Counted from the first letter of the stretch, positions 31,661 to 44,425 are shown. The stretch is 64,000 nt of DNA from Haemaphysalis longicornis (GCA_013339765.2 CM023457.1:50245745-50309744); one strand, 5' to 3'. The notes: generated from the sequence alone by a model not told the origin. A program made the numbers and translations.

Positions 31661-34300
31661 TACAAGTCGCCAACACATCTGCTTCAATGGGAGTGGCAAT
31701 GAGGAATTGAAAAACGTCTTTAAATAAAGAAATTCATTGCATAGACGTTCGTTACACCCAGGTTTAACTGTATTTGCCATTGTTTGACTCGGCACGAGGA
31801 AAACTTCCTCCCACCTCTCGATGTCGTCCGTCGAGGCACGTCGTTTGGATAACTCAGTGTAGCCTTTGTGTTTGCGCAACCCAATAGTGTTGATTCTATA
31901 TGGGTGAGAGTAGTGCAAAGACAGTTTCATCCCAATATATACGAGAGAGAAATGTGCTGCTTCAATCGTTCGCTCTCAAGATCGCCAACATAGTACCTAG
32001 AAGCATTCCTCCTTCTCTTGGCGTGGCTACACGGCTTCTTGCGGCTCATATAGGAAAAAATAACAAATTAGATAACATTTTTATTCGTTCTCGCCTTGCA
32101 TTCATTAAAGAAATTGAGATCTTTTGAGGCTACACTCTTATATCGAAAAAAATAAGCTTAAAAATCTTCGAAAACCTAAACCATCTCTTGCTGAAGAAAT
32201 ATGAGAGAAACGCAAAGGTCTTTTATCATCATAACTGTGTCAAAGCTAAGTCAAAACCTTCGCTAAAAGTCCGTCCAATCGATCTTTAAACCTTCAGAGA
32301 CAGAAATCGCAAAGAACGAACCCATACGAAGATTTTTTACGCACTAAGCAAACTTATATACGAACGATCTAAATATGAATCGATGCGTGATTTACACGAT
32401 AAAGGTTTACTATTGTACTCCTGCTCAATGATTCATGCGTGTATTGTCTTAGCTAGAATTGTTCCTTTTCGGGATCTTCAAGCAACCATGTTGACACAAC
32501 GGAAGCGAGGTTTCATGCACGCGCCGTGCGTCCGGAGATCATATCGGAGCTTTTTGGTCGACCCACCGGTCTATGGGTAAATGCATTAGTTTTTTACATG
32601 ACACCATCGGTCCCAATAAGAAAGCTTTCGCTGTAACCATTATATTCCGGTTTCTTGTACCCACAGACAACAACTTAGCGGGTTAATGGGGCAACGCCAA
32701 CTAAAGTTTGAACTGTTCTCTGCGTACATGAGGCACGATCAGTTAAGCATGGTTGGCCTGGACACTACCGCCATATGTCTGTCCAGTTGATATTAGTATG
32801 AAACTCTAGGGTACAGGCGGAGGTCGGTGGCTCTGCAGGAGAATAGTAATTTGAACTGGAGGTTGTCGGGTTATGCCGAAAGGTCACGCTAGGGGAAAGT
32901 CATGATCAGCGGTTCCGGACAAGCGCCAGCCAGCGGCATCAACCACTCGCAACCGCTCGTTACTGCGTTTTGATTTACGCATGCTAAGAGCTACATTGTA
33001 GAAAGGAAAAAAAATATGTTCGTAAATATTTCGCGACAGACTGCTGGACGCGCTCATAACAACGGCGATAATCTAAAATCGCCCGCTATGCGAACCTAAT
33101 CCGGCCGGCGCAGATGCTTTGGCCGCTCTCGACGAACAGCCACCGGCGCCCCTCCCTCTTTGCGTACCTCCGGGAGAAACGCGTCAATCACCCGAGGCAA
33201 CCCAAACGCGGCGCGCGTGCCGGCGCTCGCGCCTTCTTGCAATCCATTCCAGTTTTCCGTTTTGTTTGGTTACAGCTTGCAACTATAAAGTAAACAAGAA
33301 GATATGTGCAATCGTTTACGTCCCAGTGTTTCCCGGTATTGTATTTTGGAAATAATAATGGGCAGTTTTGTAAACATGCAATGAGAGGCACACCTCACCG
33401 CGGCATCGGCATCCCGCCGATGGCGACTATATATCCTCGGTATTCAATGGCGTGGAATGCATGCAGGCAACCAAGTGTGCGCCGCCATATCTGTGACCAA
33501 GCGTCTGTTGCTAGGCGACGTTGTGCGCACGGCCCGCAGATCAGGCACCCCTCTTCTCCATGCAACCGCGTGAGTGCGCCGTCACTCGTTCGTTACGTCG
33601 GGCTCCGCGGGATGGCGGCACTTGTCCGTGCTAAGCACGACTGTGAAACGCATGGCTGTGTTTCACGGTATGAACTCTTCACCCAACACAAAGTATTGCG
33701 TCGAGTTCATTGCAAGTGCGATAATTAACATCTCTGTTGGCGCAACAGTTTAGAATCGGATTGGAACGGAGCAGATGATACACGTGTCTTTTTTCTTCGG
33801 CGTGCGGCCGCAGTGGCCCAGGCTGCGCCGTGACCGTGGCGCATCGGCCATTTCTGTGGCCTTTTCCAGTGTTTCCAAGCGAAGAAATTGACCGCTAAAC
33901 TTTTCAACGAATACCGTCTATACATTAGGTAAATTAGGTAAACTGCTAGTGAATGTGTGGTGGTGATGTCGTGCTTGTTTGCACTTGTGTTTCCTCGGCT
34001 GTAGTACGTTTCTGAGGTGGGGGTTGTGTTGTTACGTTTCATTTCACAAAGTGAGCGTGTGAATGTATGTCTCCGAAAAATGTGAACGCTTGTTTGTCCC
34101 TTGCAGAACCCGATTAACCTAACCTGTTTGTTTCCTTTCTTTCATTTTTGCTGCCACTACACTATCGTTTAGAGAGGAATCATGAATTTCAATTAAGCTG
34201 TATTGACAGCACGGTCTACCAATGGTTGGCTTTTCCCACTGCATCACGTTTTGAATATCCTGTAAAAAAACGATTCGGTTAGCAACATCGATTGAGTATA
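31661..34300. other. no recognisable gene
   Basis: Small open frames (31900-32127, 32383-32580, 33119-33355, 33306-33728) have no domain I recognise. No repeat boundaries were seen. A region around 33100-33600 is CG-rich but has no clear promoter. Confidence 0.35.
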
Positions 34301-34389
34301 AAGTCTACACAAAACTTTCTGTAGAAAGTTTACAGAAATGTTTCAGTTCAAACATGGTGGCCAATGGTTGACAAAATGTTGGTAGGCTG

Positions 34390-34465
34390 TTGCTAGGAAG
34401 TCTATAGGAAGTGTATAGACAGTAAGTCTAGGAAGTCTATAGACAGTAAGTAGACAGTCTACTCA
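34390..34465. repeat. short tandem repeat of GGAAGTCTATAG/GACAGTAAGT units
   Basis: AGGAAGT(C/G)TATAG and GACAGTAAGT alternate three times, with variations, just before the BEL/Pao remnant. It is a local duplication with no coding role. Confidence 0.5.
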
Positions 34466-34543
34466 GTGTTGATAGCTTTTGTCGACTTTTGTCAACAAAC
34501 GTTGAATTCAATGTTGGTAACAATTTTTATGAGGGCAAGAACG

Positions 34544-36430
34544 GGAGCCGCCGCTTTAATGGGACAGGATGGAAGACTATGTACAATGATGATGATTCGA
34601 GAGGTACGTTGCTGGGCCTCGATCTTGCAAAGCTCCTCGCGGCTAGGCATGAGCTTGTCCAACACCTTTCGGAGAGCGAGCTGGTCAGAGCAGCCGCTCT
34701 CGATGAGCGCTGTCGCCTCGGTCGAAATTCTGTTCCAGAAGTCCACCCGGGGTTTCGCTATGGGTCGTGTTCATGGTCTTCGTGATGCGGGCGTTCTGGA
34801 TGTCCGCGTTAGTGTCCGCTATTCGAAGCACCTTCGTCTGAAGGATGCCAACCATTACTTGATGGCGGCTAGATATCGACTTGGTGGCCTGCATCTGCTC
34901 CGGGAAATTGAAGTTGGGGCCAGTGTGCTTCTGGTTTTTCTTCACTTTGCATGCATAGTGCGGGTCGCACATGGCAGTCGCATGTCTCCCCTTGCACATC
35001 CTCCGCCATATTTTTCGCCCGGCACTCCTTCGATAGATGGCCTACCATCGTGCATCTATAGCATCGGATAGCTTTAGCTAGCCGCTTCTTCTTTTACAGG
35101 ATGCTCAGAGAAGCCTGGCATGCCTCCGTAACTTGCTTTGGCGATCGGCAAAAAAAAGCACTCGTTTCATTTCAGCATCACATCTTGGTAGGCGTGTAGA
35201 ACGGACGTTCGTTGGCCGTTACTTTGTAGCGGGTCGTTTGAGTCTGCCGAAGTTTCCACTGGAGCACTTCTCTCCCTCGTCTCGAGCTCAATTTGCAAGT
35301 ACCACAAAAGTTGCTCCAGTTGGTGGCGCGTCGTCACGTTTGCATCACCAGAAGACGATGCCGTAGCCGTTGATTTAGCTTGGAGGCGGACGTGTCGGTG
35401 AAACGTCACAACGATCTCTTCCGGCAAAACCTCGAGCAGGATGTCGTATAGCAACGCCGAGAAGCTGCTCGTTGGGACGTCCAACACGTTCAGGCATCGG
35501 ATGTTTAGCTGAACGGAGTCATATAGACTGCGCAGCTCTCTCGTATCAGATGCAGACGGCACGTGCTGAAGCCCGCGGAGCATTCTAAAATGCCGCTGTA
35601 CGATCCGGCGCTTGTCCCCGAACCTGTCCTGGAGCTGCTGGATGGCACTCTCATAGCACGCCTCCGTTGTTGGCAGTCCGGCGATGGCAGCTGCTGCGTC
35701 ACCTTCCAGGTAGTTTTGGAGGTAGTGAAACTTCTCGGTGGTGGTTAAAGCCTGGTTGGTGTGGACTGCGCCGTTGAATTGCTCCCAAAACGACGTCCAC
35801 TGACACACGTCCCCATAAAAAGGCTTGATGATAAGCGTTGGGAGACGAGGTCCAGTGATCTGGGATTGAACCGTCGTTGGGGCATGGGGCGTGTTAATCC
35901 CAGCCGAGGGGGCAGGTTGCGCCGTGCTGCTGACGCTGTTCCTCGAGCCGCGGTACGTAAGGCGAATCAGAGCCTCGAGCGTCTGGTCGTTGTAATGCGC
36001 CGCCGACTCGTACTCCCTTTCCAGCTCCTCGACAGGAATGGCGTCTTCGACCTGGGCGTCGATCTTGCTAAGCTCCTCGCGGCTAGCCATGAGCTTGTCC
36101 AGCACCTTTAGGAGCGCGAGCCGGTCAGAGCAGCCGCTCTCGATGAGCGCTGTCGCCTCGGTCGAAATTTTTGTGGCTTGGGCTCGCCTAGCAGCTCGTT
36201 TTGCCTTCAGCCGGTCCATTGTTTAGCGATAAAGTCCGGCTTACTCGCTTGGTAGGCAGCCCAGTCCGCGCGTTGTCCCCCTGGGTGCGGTTCCGAGAAG
36301 GACGAACTTGCTTGGGCGACCGTTTCTAGAAGAAACTCGTCGTCGCCGTCGCTCGAGCCGCCGCTTTAATGGGACAGGATGGAACACTATGTACAATGAT
36401 GATGATTCGAGAGGTATGTTGCTGGGGCCA
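34544..36430 (-). mobile_element. antisense BEL/Pao retrotransposon remnant (gag and LTR fragments)
   Basis: A 70-base block beginning GAGCCGCCGCTTTAATGGGA occurs at 34544-34613 and again at 36353-36422, probably LTR (U5-side) sequence. Between them, on the minus strand, lies gag (36219-35167) and its zinc-knuckle end (about 35090-34950). Part of the gag start (residues 18-58) is duplicated at 34730-34617, directly next to the LTR fragment. Pol is absent. The structure looks like a deleted or rearranged copy. Confidence 0.8.
35167..36219 (-). pseudogene. BEL/Pao gag (DUF1759-like), 350-codon open part
   Basis: It starts MDRLKAKRAARRAQATK. An N-terminal helical region follows (ALIESGCSDRLALLKVLDKL, residues about 27-46), then the signature LPTLIIKPFYGDVCQWTSFW (residues about 127-146) and FHYLQNYLEGDAAAAIAGLP, the core of the BEL/Pao capsid-type domain. 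The Cys/His knuckles (CYRCTMVGHLSKEC, then CKGRHATAMCD in a shifted frame) lie downstream to about 34950, so the gag is frameshifted after this open part. Plus-strand open frames over the same DNA are shadows. Confidence 0.85.
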
Positions 36431-37469
36431 CTTCTTCCTCCTCGCAACTATTTCCAACACCGCGTACGCAGAAAGCCGAGGTTTCCTTTCCAGAACCGTG
36501 CCAACTATTTCACAGCTATTTCACCCCGCCTAAGTACTTAACGGCAAGAGTAATGTTTGCGGTAAATAAAAAAGCGGCACCGGGCCGTAGTCACCCCGAC
36601 ACGAAAATGTTGAAAAAGTAAAACGATGATGGGGAGCACTCCAGTATTGGCGGCACGCTAGGCAATACCGGAGCCAATGCCATTGGTGGCCAAGCGCTCC
36701 ACGCCTGCGCAGTGGCGCTCGCACCGGATATCGGAGCGGAGCGGCCCTTCAAAAACCGTCAGCTAAAATTCGCTACTGAAAAAAGGAGACATGCCAGGGT
36801 CCTGAACGCGGGTGCTGTCGCAATCACTACGTAAGTACAGGTGTGCTTAAAGCGAAGCTTTCTCTGCCTTACTGATGGTGACCGTCCCGTAGTCAAAACG
36901 CAATACAGCGAAGCCGATTTTGCATAATAGGTTTTACAAGCCAACGATGATGGCGAGCGGAGGCACAGGAAGCGTATGAGTTTGGATTGCCGTATGAGTG
37001 TAGATTGAATTCAGTCCAAACTCATACGACAACCGAAGAATGAGTGATAAGGAAGCTTCGCGTTCAATTATCGTCGTGGTTAGACTGCGGGGAGCATGAG
37101 TTTTTAACAGCTGGAGCTGTTCAAATTGTCTTCTGTCTGTACGGATTGTTGAGGGAAAATTCCGCCCGGCCAAGTGGAGAAGGGGAAAATGCTGGGCCAA
37201 GAAATCTGAGAGTAAATGGCGAGGACGCAAGAGACCCACGAGCAGGTGTCGGGAGTGCGTGCCTCAAGAACAGGGGGTTGGGAAGGTCACGCGAATCGCA
37301 TCTGGTGTGATTTCAAGGGCCTCCCCAACCCGAGAAACCAATAGGATTCCCGCGACGTTTACGTCGTAAAACCGTAAACCTAACCACTGGGCGACCACAA
37401 GTGCCGACAGGTGCTATGCTAGCCGCGGCGGGAAGCAATATCATGACCTGGCCATTGGAAAAACAAGAA
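36431..37469. other. no gene; one repeat-end motif
   Basis: AAAAACCGTCAGCTAAA at about 36750-36766 resembles the inverted ends found at 41171-41316. A short inverted pair (GTATGAGTTTGGATTG and CAGTCCAAACTCATAC) lies at about 36975-37030. Nothing else is recognised. Confidence 0.35.
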
Positions 37470-37570
37470 CGCATCCCGTGGTCGGAATCGAACATGGGTC
37501 CCTCGTATTATGAAGCCGGCGTCATTCGATAACGCGCTATTATCGCATTCCGGGTGCGCAGCCTTTACTT
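37470..37570 (-). repeat. possible tRNA-derived repeat
   Basis: On the minus strand CATGTTCGATTCCGACCACG resembles a tRNA T-arm with box B (GTTCGATTCC). About 45 bases upstream is a weak box A-like region (GCGCGTTATCGAATGACG). No cloverleaf is convincing, and no duplication flanks were found. Confidence 0.3.
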
Positions 37571-38150
37571 TGTGATCGTAGCGCAGGCGTTGGCTTTCGG
37601 CTTTACTTTGGCTTCGGACTTTAGCAGTTTGATGACTTTAGGAGGGCGGATTGTGGGCTCTCACTTTACTCAGCTTGCATGAAGGAAGCTTCTGTCTTGA
37701 ACATTATTTTCTCTTAAGAAGCAGGCAGACCCAAGCAAAGCGAAGTTAAAGTTAGTGAACACCACCAGCTCCACTGTTTCCCAGTCTTCGCATCTCAATT
37801 GCGATGGCGGCTGATTTTTTTACCCTAGAATTTCTCCCAAAAGCAGCTCTGGACTGGCCGAAAGCTGTACAAAACTCATCTGGACAGGAAAATAAAAAAG
37901 AACACATGTTATGATGCTTGTGTCCCTGCCTGCGCGACACTATGAGGAATTATTTATTTCAAGCCGTAGAAATGACGAGAACGCCCGTGCAGCCACGATC
38001 GCTTCCCATTTCATCTCTCTCCGGTTGAAAGACCACCGTCAAAGCCTTTGTAACCATACTAACGGCGGTTTGTGTACTACCCAACTCTTATATTGGGCCT
38101 CAAGACACCATATATTTTTACATACCCACACTGCCACATTGTCTACTCAG

Positions 38151-38357
38151 GGCGAACTGGAACCTTCAAGGGACCTGACTACCTCTGTCAACTGCAACGG
38201 GTTGCCTTGCTTAAGGAACTCGGCTCTTGAGGTGCTGCTGGAAGCGGCTGCAAGGCTGAGGTTTCGGTTTGCACCAAGCTTGGGAGATCTACGACAGTTC
38301 TCAAAGGGACCGCGGCTTAAAATACCTGAGGTCATTGCTGGCATCGACATCAACCAG
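38151..38357 (+). CDS. exon: middle of esterase-fold domain
   Basis: The acceptor CACATTGTCTACTCAG is strong and the donor is CAACCAG|GTACGA. The exon is 69 codons, phase 0 to 0, matching exon 4 (ends phase 0). It begins GELEPSRDLTTSVNCNG. The stretch LPCLRNSALEVLLEAAARL resembles the CLRs.s.eeLL.a block that follows the nucleophile elbow in carboxylesterases. RFRFAPSLGD matches the rFaPslgD block, and LKIPEVIAGIDINQ matches the vPll.G...dE block that follows. An open frame extends upstream (from 37911), but family resemblance starts after the acceptor. No acidic residue of the triad is evident in the DINQ region. Confidence 0.75.
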
Positions 38358-38659
38358 GTACGAAGGCCAGACACATCCGTAGAACTTTCTTAAACCGGTC
38401 GTAAAGGCCAATTATAAGGTTTGGTTCATAAAAAACGGTTTTGCCCAAATAACTGATAACCAATTTATCCAAATCTTCAAAGGAATATTCTACATATTAC
38501 TAAAATTATCTGAAGCAGTGTATACACGGGCTACAGAGCGGCGGCCTGGGCGCAGACTTGTTGGACGATGAGACGTCACTCGGCATTGCTGGTCTTTTCG
38601 GACGTGTTTCTCGCCGTGGCTTTCAATTGGCCGGGGCGCATCGGCGAGCGACGGAACGG

Positions 38660-39990
38660 CTTCAGTTTCAGTTTCAGTTTATTTGCATTTCTTACAGCAA
38701 AAAAATATGCAAGGAGAGGGGACAGAAAGCTGATGCTATTTCGCCCTGACTGCGTCCCATCCCCCCATGCAAGGCAGTGAGCTAGGGCAGAGTGCAGCTC
38801 TTAATGGAATGAAAAACACTTTGTGCAGTAAACTAACAGGCTGTGTAACGTTACCAAAAAAAAGCAATGATAGAAAACATCAACTACACGAATGCAGAAA
38901 AAACACGATAAAAAACACTGCTAACTTACATATTTCTAACAAATTACTGCAGTGACACAATTTAGGAGAGAAAGAAAGAAATCAAGTAGGCAAAAACATT
39001 AAAAAAATCTAGTAGCCCAATTATTGAAACATAAGACAACACTATAATGTAGAAAATACGAAGCGTATCATGTTCACGATAAATAATGTGACAGCAGTCT
39101 ACGACTCAGTGAAACAAAGCTATGAATTGAATATGAAAACCGAGCAGAAACACCACAAAATTTGGGCACATACATTTATTCACGTGTCATTACGCTTTTA
39201 ACCACAAAGTTTATGTACAATTTAAGAATGGCAATTTATAAAGTAATGCTTTACCTCGGATACGGAAATTGTGTCTATGTTAACACCTTCTAAAATCATG
39301 TCATTTAATACTCGACATATACGGTTATCAATGTTATCTAGCTCATGATTGGTTCTAGAGAAAGAACCGACCAAGTGGCTTCATTTCGAAATGTATATCC
39401 TGTATCAGGAACCTTTCTCAGGTTGCAAATTGATAGAAATGCGGTATTATTACTTTTGAAGTTCCTTTATAACTAGTCAGCAAAATAAAATTGCACAATA
39501 GTCGGACGGGTACAATATTAAGTTAATTATAATAATTGTGTAATGACATATCGTTGGAAACGTTTGCAACATTTCTAAGCGCTTTCTTTTGAATAGAGAA
39601 TATGCTGTCTATATTATTCTTCGATGTTGTGCCCCAAACCATACCAGAGTAATTGATTTTCTAAGAGAAAAGCGCGTTACGACCCTGAAGTTTATTTTAA
39701 TGGGCAAAATATGCGGAAATTTGTACAGAATACCAGAGGTCTTTGCTAGACTGTTCAGAACCGGCTTTACCTGCGTATTTCATAGTAAGTGCTGGTTTAA
39801 AATAACGCCTAAAGTTTTGATTTCCGAAACTACTCCAATCCTATTATTACCATATGCAGGATAAAATTGTAGTCAACATGTTTTTGATAAGGCGTAAATA
39901 CAACAGCTTTTGTTTTCATAATAGTAATTTGCAAGGAATTAACACTACTCCAGTGGTTTGGTAAGGGCGAATTGTGCAATTATTAAGTGC
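38660..39990 (-). mobile_element. antisense LINE fragment (3' half, RT C-terminal part)
   Basis: On the minus strand, 39960-39500 encodes, across stops and frame changes, IMKTKAVVFTPYQK, then VVSEIKTLGVILNQHLLWNT and LYKFPHILPI, then VTRFSLRKSITLVWFG. This is the post-RT region of CR1/Jockey-like LINEs (K.LGV.LD..L.W, followed by SL....L.Y...VWG). The 3' end lies near 38690 beside a (TTTCAG)n microsatellite (38661-38684), as expected for a LINE tail. It is heavily decayed. Confidence 0.65.
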
Positions 39991-41170
39991 AGAGCACTTT
40001 AGGTGCACGTCTTGTTGTCGTAGCTAGATCGATGGACTTAAGCAGAGCCCCACACAACGTTCCGTCGCAGCGGCGTAACCCGGAGGCTTCGAAAGCCAAG
40101 CAGTTTATATAGTCATAAGCGTTCGAACGTCGTGACCCGCTGGCGCTTGTCATACGTCTGCCCGTTGTTTAGCGCATAGAAAACTGTAGGTACATTTGAG
40201 GAAAAAAATATGTAATTAACCGGCAGCGCCCGCATTCGTTTAGTTCAGGACGCCCATTGGATTGGTTTTTACAATAGCAAACGCACAATGTGGCAGTGCA
40301 ACGCCGGCACCGTGCGGGGATAAAAGCACAAAGAGAACAGAACTCCCGCAGGCGCAGTTTAAGGTAGAAGGTGCGCGAGCACTGCGAAGGCGGGAAATTT
40401 CAATTGCATTTGGTGGTAACAGTCAGCGGATTACGGCGCTACAGCCCACTATGGCAAATCGCTGCTCTGCATTTTTTTTTCTATTTCTACGTGCACAGAA
40501 ACCATGCATGTCTTTGGTGGCAACATGCGGGCCAGGGGCCGCACACGGGGAAGTATTATGCTGCCCCCTGCGCGAAGTGAGAAGCGGAAGGCCGACATGG
40601 CTATTCTAACCTCAAATAAGGTTGGACAGGAACAAAGCAAGATCGCGTCCAATTGGCATTGATTCCCATCTTCGCACTTACCCACATAACGTCTTCACTT
40701 CTTTCCTTTGAACCAGTTAAAAAAAAAAAAACCTTTTACACGCCCTGCCCCTATTTGCTGTGCGGCCATTCCGTTGTCGTCTTCATGCAACTCGCCCTCC
40801 ACCTCAAAAGGTTGCGGACCCTTGATATAAATGAAACGGCTTTGAGCCGCTGGTTGCCATTCTTTCATCTTACGAGAATGTACGGATTCGCTCGCACAGG
40901 GACTATTCAGAGAGTGTGGAATAACATCGAAGCTGCAACCTCCGGTGAAAGGCAACTGACGATACGGCGTAGCTCTGGTTGCGCCAACTTCCGTAGTATA
41001 CAGCCCTGCAGTACGACGAAACGCATGCAATGCTTACTGAAGCCGCGGTTTCTGCGCTCGTACGAACCAAACAGATGCGTTAGCTGCAGCGGCGAACGGC
41101 GGGGCTCCGGGGGCGCTGGTAGTGCGACGAAATGTGTTTGGTTCACTTTGAGTGACGCGAAAACAAATGT

Positions 41171-41316
41171 TTTAGCTGACCGTTTTTCACGGCCCGCTCC
41201 GCTTTGATAGCAAGTGGAAGCGCCACTGCGCATGCGTGTCGCGCTTGGCCGAATGGCTCCGGTTGTGCTGAGCAAGCCACCAAAACTGACGCGGATCGTC
41301 CAAAACGGTCAGCTAA
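41171..41316. repeat. short TIR-like repeat (TTAGCTGACCGTTTT ends)
   Basis: TTTAGCTGACCGTTTTT (41171-41187) is inverted as AAAACGGTCAGCTAA (41302-41316), and a related end occurs at 36750-36766. Just upstream, GAACCAAACAGATG (about 41064) and CGAAATGTGTTTGGTTCAC (about 41130) form another small inverted pair. It is probably a MITE of about 150-250 bases. Confidence 0.5.
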
Positions 41317-42521
41317 GACTCAAAGCTGATGGGCGCTATCGAAAACAGAAACGAATCTGGGGAGTCACCGCTCCGATCTGCCAGCTTAACTCTTTCGTTT
41401 CGGCGGAAAAACGACCGATGTTTAGCGCGTTCACCAATCCATTATTTTTTCTCTTGAGTTAGGGGACACATTTAGCCTTCTCTGCATGAAATTGTAGCTT
41501 ATAAATTGCTCCTCCAAACACATAACAGCAGTTTTGTGAAAGGTACAGTTATTTACAGCTTATTGCTCAACTGAGCAGAAGAAATGCACAAAAGAAGTAT
41601 GCACACAGCGTAAATAGGCGATAGCATTAAGCCTAAAAATTATATTTAGGTATTATAGGATATAAAAATTGTTCCTATGTTACTTCGCTAAGATTCAATA
41701 TATAAATCAACCCTGTACACTACGTTTTCGATCTTTGCGGGCCTGTCAACTTAGCGGGACTGGCGGCTGTGTCAGTTCTCGAAGCCACTCGAGTGTAAGT
41801 CGGCCTCCCTAAAATGTGCATCCATCCATACTTTGTTGTGTTCTCACACAAAATCCTTATCAATTCAGTGGTATGGGACAAGAAAAACCCAGCGCTCTCG
41901 AAAATCATCGCGCATCGCTCGGTAGCGCTAATCTGACACGAGACACAGGCTATGTTGAATGTGGTAACATGATACGGCGCTGTGCATTTGACAAAATATC
42001 CACACCGCACGTTGTCCAGGCCCTACGCATCAAAGTAAAACCGCAGTAGTCAGTTAGGACGTACGTTTTGTGTATAAATACAGCGCGAAGTGAAAAGGAA
42101 TCTACCTGCCAGCATCTTTTGAAGTCTAAGGAATTTTAATTGGAGCATATTCATCAGAACAAAAATCTAACGAGTCCACGTCGTTGGTGGAGTAGTCACT
42201 GCTGCTGGGCTAACAAAAATCCGCTGCAGCATCTGCCGAAGTCCCTATCACAGCTGTCCGGTTTTGCGGAGTGTGCCGTGAAGCGGACGCCATTCTCATA
42301 CAACTCGCCGCAATCGCAGGTTCAAATGTCACTCTCGGCGCTGTCTGTGACATGAAGCGTCAACAAAACATAATAAAATCGAAAAACTAGTTGTCAATAC
42401 ATACAACAGATGGTGTCACTTGTCTCGCAAGGCACCGTCTTTAGCTCTCGCGGGACGTTTGAAATCATCGGTGCTCCATGTCCGATGACCTATGGCGCCG
42501 TTTCGTTTCTTTACATTATGG

Positions 42522-42765
42522 CTAATTCGTTTTGTCGCGACCACACGGACGCAACGCGCACACACACCCGGAGGCATGCTTTGGAACAAGCGTGCTAAGG
42601 CAGTTTGGTATGGCGTACACTACGATTGCCAGCAGCCTTCCGTTACGGTCTCGAATATTTACTGTTGCCGATGTTCGTGGAACAAAATTCTTCCGTTCGA
42701 GAATGGAGATCCAGTGACGCCTGATCTCCGCGTAGCGCTCACGGTGCCGAAAGTGGTGCATTGCT
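42522..42765 (-). other. weak THAP-like coding remnant
   Basis: On the minus strand an open frame contains HHFRHRERYAEIRRHWISIL followed by ERKNFVPRTSATV. This resembles the middle of THAP DNA-binding domains (F.FP...R..W......FVP...S..C), found in P-element-like transposases. The flanking Cys positions needed for zinc binding are not convincingly present, so this is suggestive only. Confidence 0.2.
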
Positions 42766-44407
42766 ATAGGTCATACTCACGGACAATCTTTGTGCAGTTG
42801 CGGCCAATGCTACTCGCATGGCGATTCGCGCCACAACGATTGTACCTGGTACATCCGACTACGGCACAAATTTTTCCCGCGACTTCCACATTTTCTGACT
42901 GCGCGCTTCGCTGAGCACCATGGCAGCCTAAAACGTGAACCGTATGGAGCGTTTCTGCACGCGATTCCTGGGCGTCAAGGTTGCGCGCCCGATATTTTTA
43001 CGCCAGCGTCGACAATATCGCGCCCGCGGCAGCTTCTACCTCGGGCAGAAAATGGCGCGCAGCGCGCACGACCGTGGGGTGGCCCGCCGACTTGCGCCAA
43101 GGGGGAGGCGCGCTCTTCATGGCGGCAGTTTGAAAATGCTCCGGCCAGCCGGCTGCCACCACAGAACATGTTTAGGCCATGGAGCAAGAATTACTCAGGA
43201 GGCGCAACTGGGCTTGCTCCGGCGGCGCGATAAAGTCACGGCGCCGGGCACGGCACCGACGCGCGCTCTGTCGCCAGGCGCCAAAGGAAAAAGGCTTGCC
43301 GGTTCAAGGTCAGTCAGTGCATAGCCGGCCGCCGCCGTGGGCAGACGACGCCGACCATGGAGGAAAGAATACTCAGGAGAGGCCCCTAGCATCCCAATGC
43401 ATTGCAAAAAGTTTGGTGGAAGTGACGTCATTTTTCTTGAGCCCATGGACAATGTTTCTTGCTTGTGGCGGCCAAATTTTGGCAAATAAAACGGACAAAT
43501 TTTAAGGCGCTTGGTATGTGGCTGCCTCGCTACGCTTGCAAACCAGCGCTATCGCTACGACAAACGTTTTTAGATTAGGCCAGTTTGAAAACTCCGCCAT
43601 CGGAGGCGGCCTTAGCTCGTACCCCGGCCGCAGCGGCGCTTACGTCGCGTCGAGATCGGCGGAGCGAGCCGCTGCCGCCGCCGGCGACATGCCGGGAAAA
43701 TCCCCTTCGCTCAGCGTTGGCGAGAGCCACAGTTCGTTCTTTGCTCACTTTGCGTTTCTCCGTTGTCAACTGAAGTGAAATTTATCGCTGCTGAGACGTA
43801 GCGCGCAAAGACCGCAGTGCTGTACGACCCCAAACAATGCTCCCGTCGTCTGCGTTCGCCATCCCGCGAGCGTGTTGCTATGACGACGACAAACGCTACT
43901 TTGCCAGGCTTAAGAGCTGAAAAATCGTCCTTCTATGTCAAAAACGAAGGCCGTTTTTCGGTTGAAACTTTGGGTGAGGGTTAGAGTGGGCAAATTGAAG
44001 GCGAAATCAACAGCTTAGAACATGACATCGCACCGAGGAATTAGCGACGAAGCTGTTTTCGCTTCGAAGCGGGAGGGCAGGGCGACGCCATGTTAGTAAA
44101 ATCAAACCGGAGACAGCAAAGGATGACGGGATAGAGTGCGGCGCTCAGTGGGCTCAAGTCATGGCGGGACTCGGCTTCACAAATGTGACGTCAGGGCCTC
44201 TCCTAACCTTTTCTTTCCTCTATGACGCCGACGAATCCCTCGCGCGACTAGACCAGGGGAGTGAAACTTCCTATACATGCATGGGACGCGATATTCGCTC
44301 GCAGCGCCGGACAAACTCCTGGTGTTTGGGGGCGGCACTAAAAACATGGCGGCGCGTTGCAGACATGCATTAGGAAACGCCATCTTGATGAGGACTGAAA
44401 AGCCGAG

Positions 44408-44425
44408 CGGGGGGGGGGGGGGGGG
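44408..44425 (+). repeat. run of 18 G
   Basis: An uninterrupted G18 tract, unusual here. It is a potential G-quadruplex and a likely weak point for sequencing and assembly. A second G12 run occurs at 61954-61965. Confidence 0.9.

Larger units (their letters stand above)
27159..38150 (+). other. intron 4 of the esterase-like gene
   Basis: It is about 11 kb long, from GTGCGC to CACATTGTCTACTCAG. It carries a tandem duplication at 28884-29000, an antisense RTE-type LINE (29520-31660), an antisense BEL/Pao gag region (34544-36430) and a possible tRNA-like repeat (37470-37570). In 27160-28150, 31661-34300 and 36431-37400 I recognise nothing. Confidence 0.55.

Noticed and set aside
34466..35071. 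201-codon + strand open frame
   Set aside because: It lies antisense over the BEL/Pao gag and LTR remnant, whose motifs are on the minus strand, so it is a shadow.
37911..38150. Upstream extension of the exon 5 open frame
   Set aside because: Esterase resemblance begins only after the strong acceptor at 38150, and phase 0 there matches exon 4, so the upstream part is treated as intron.
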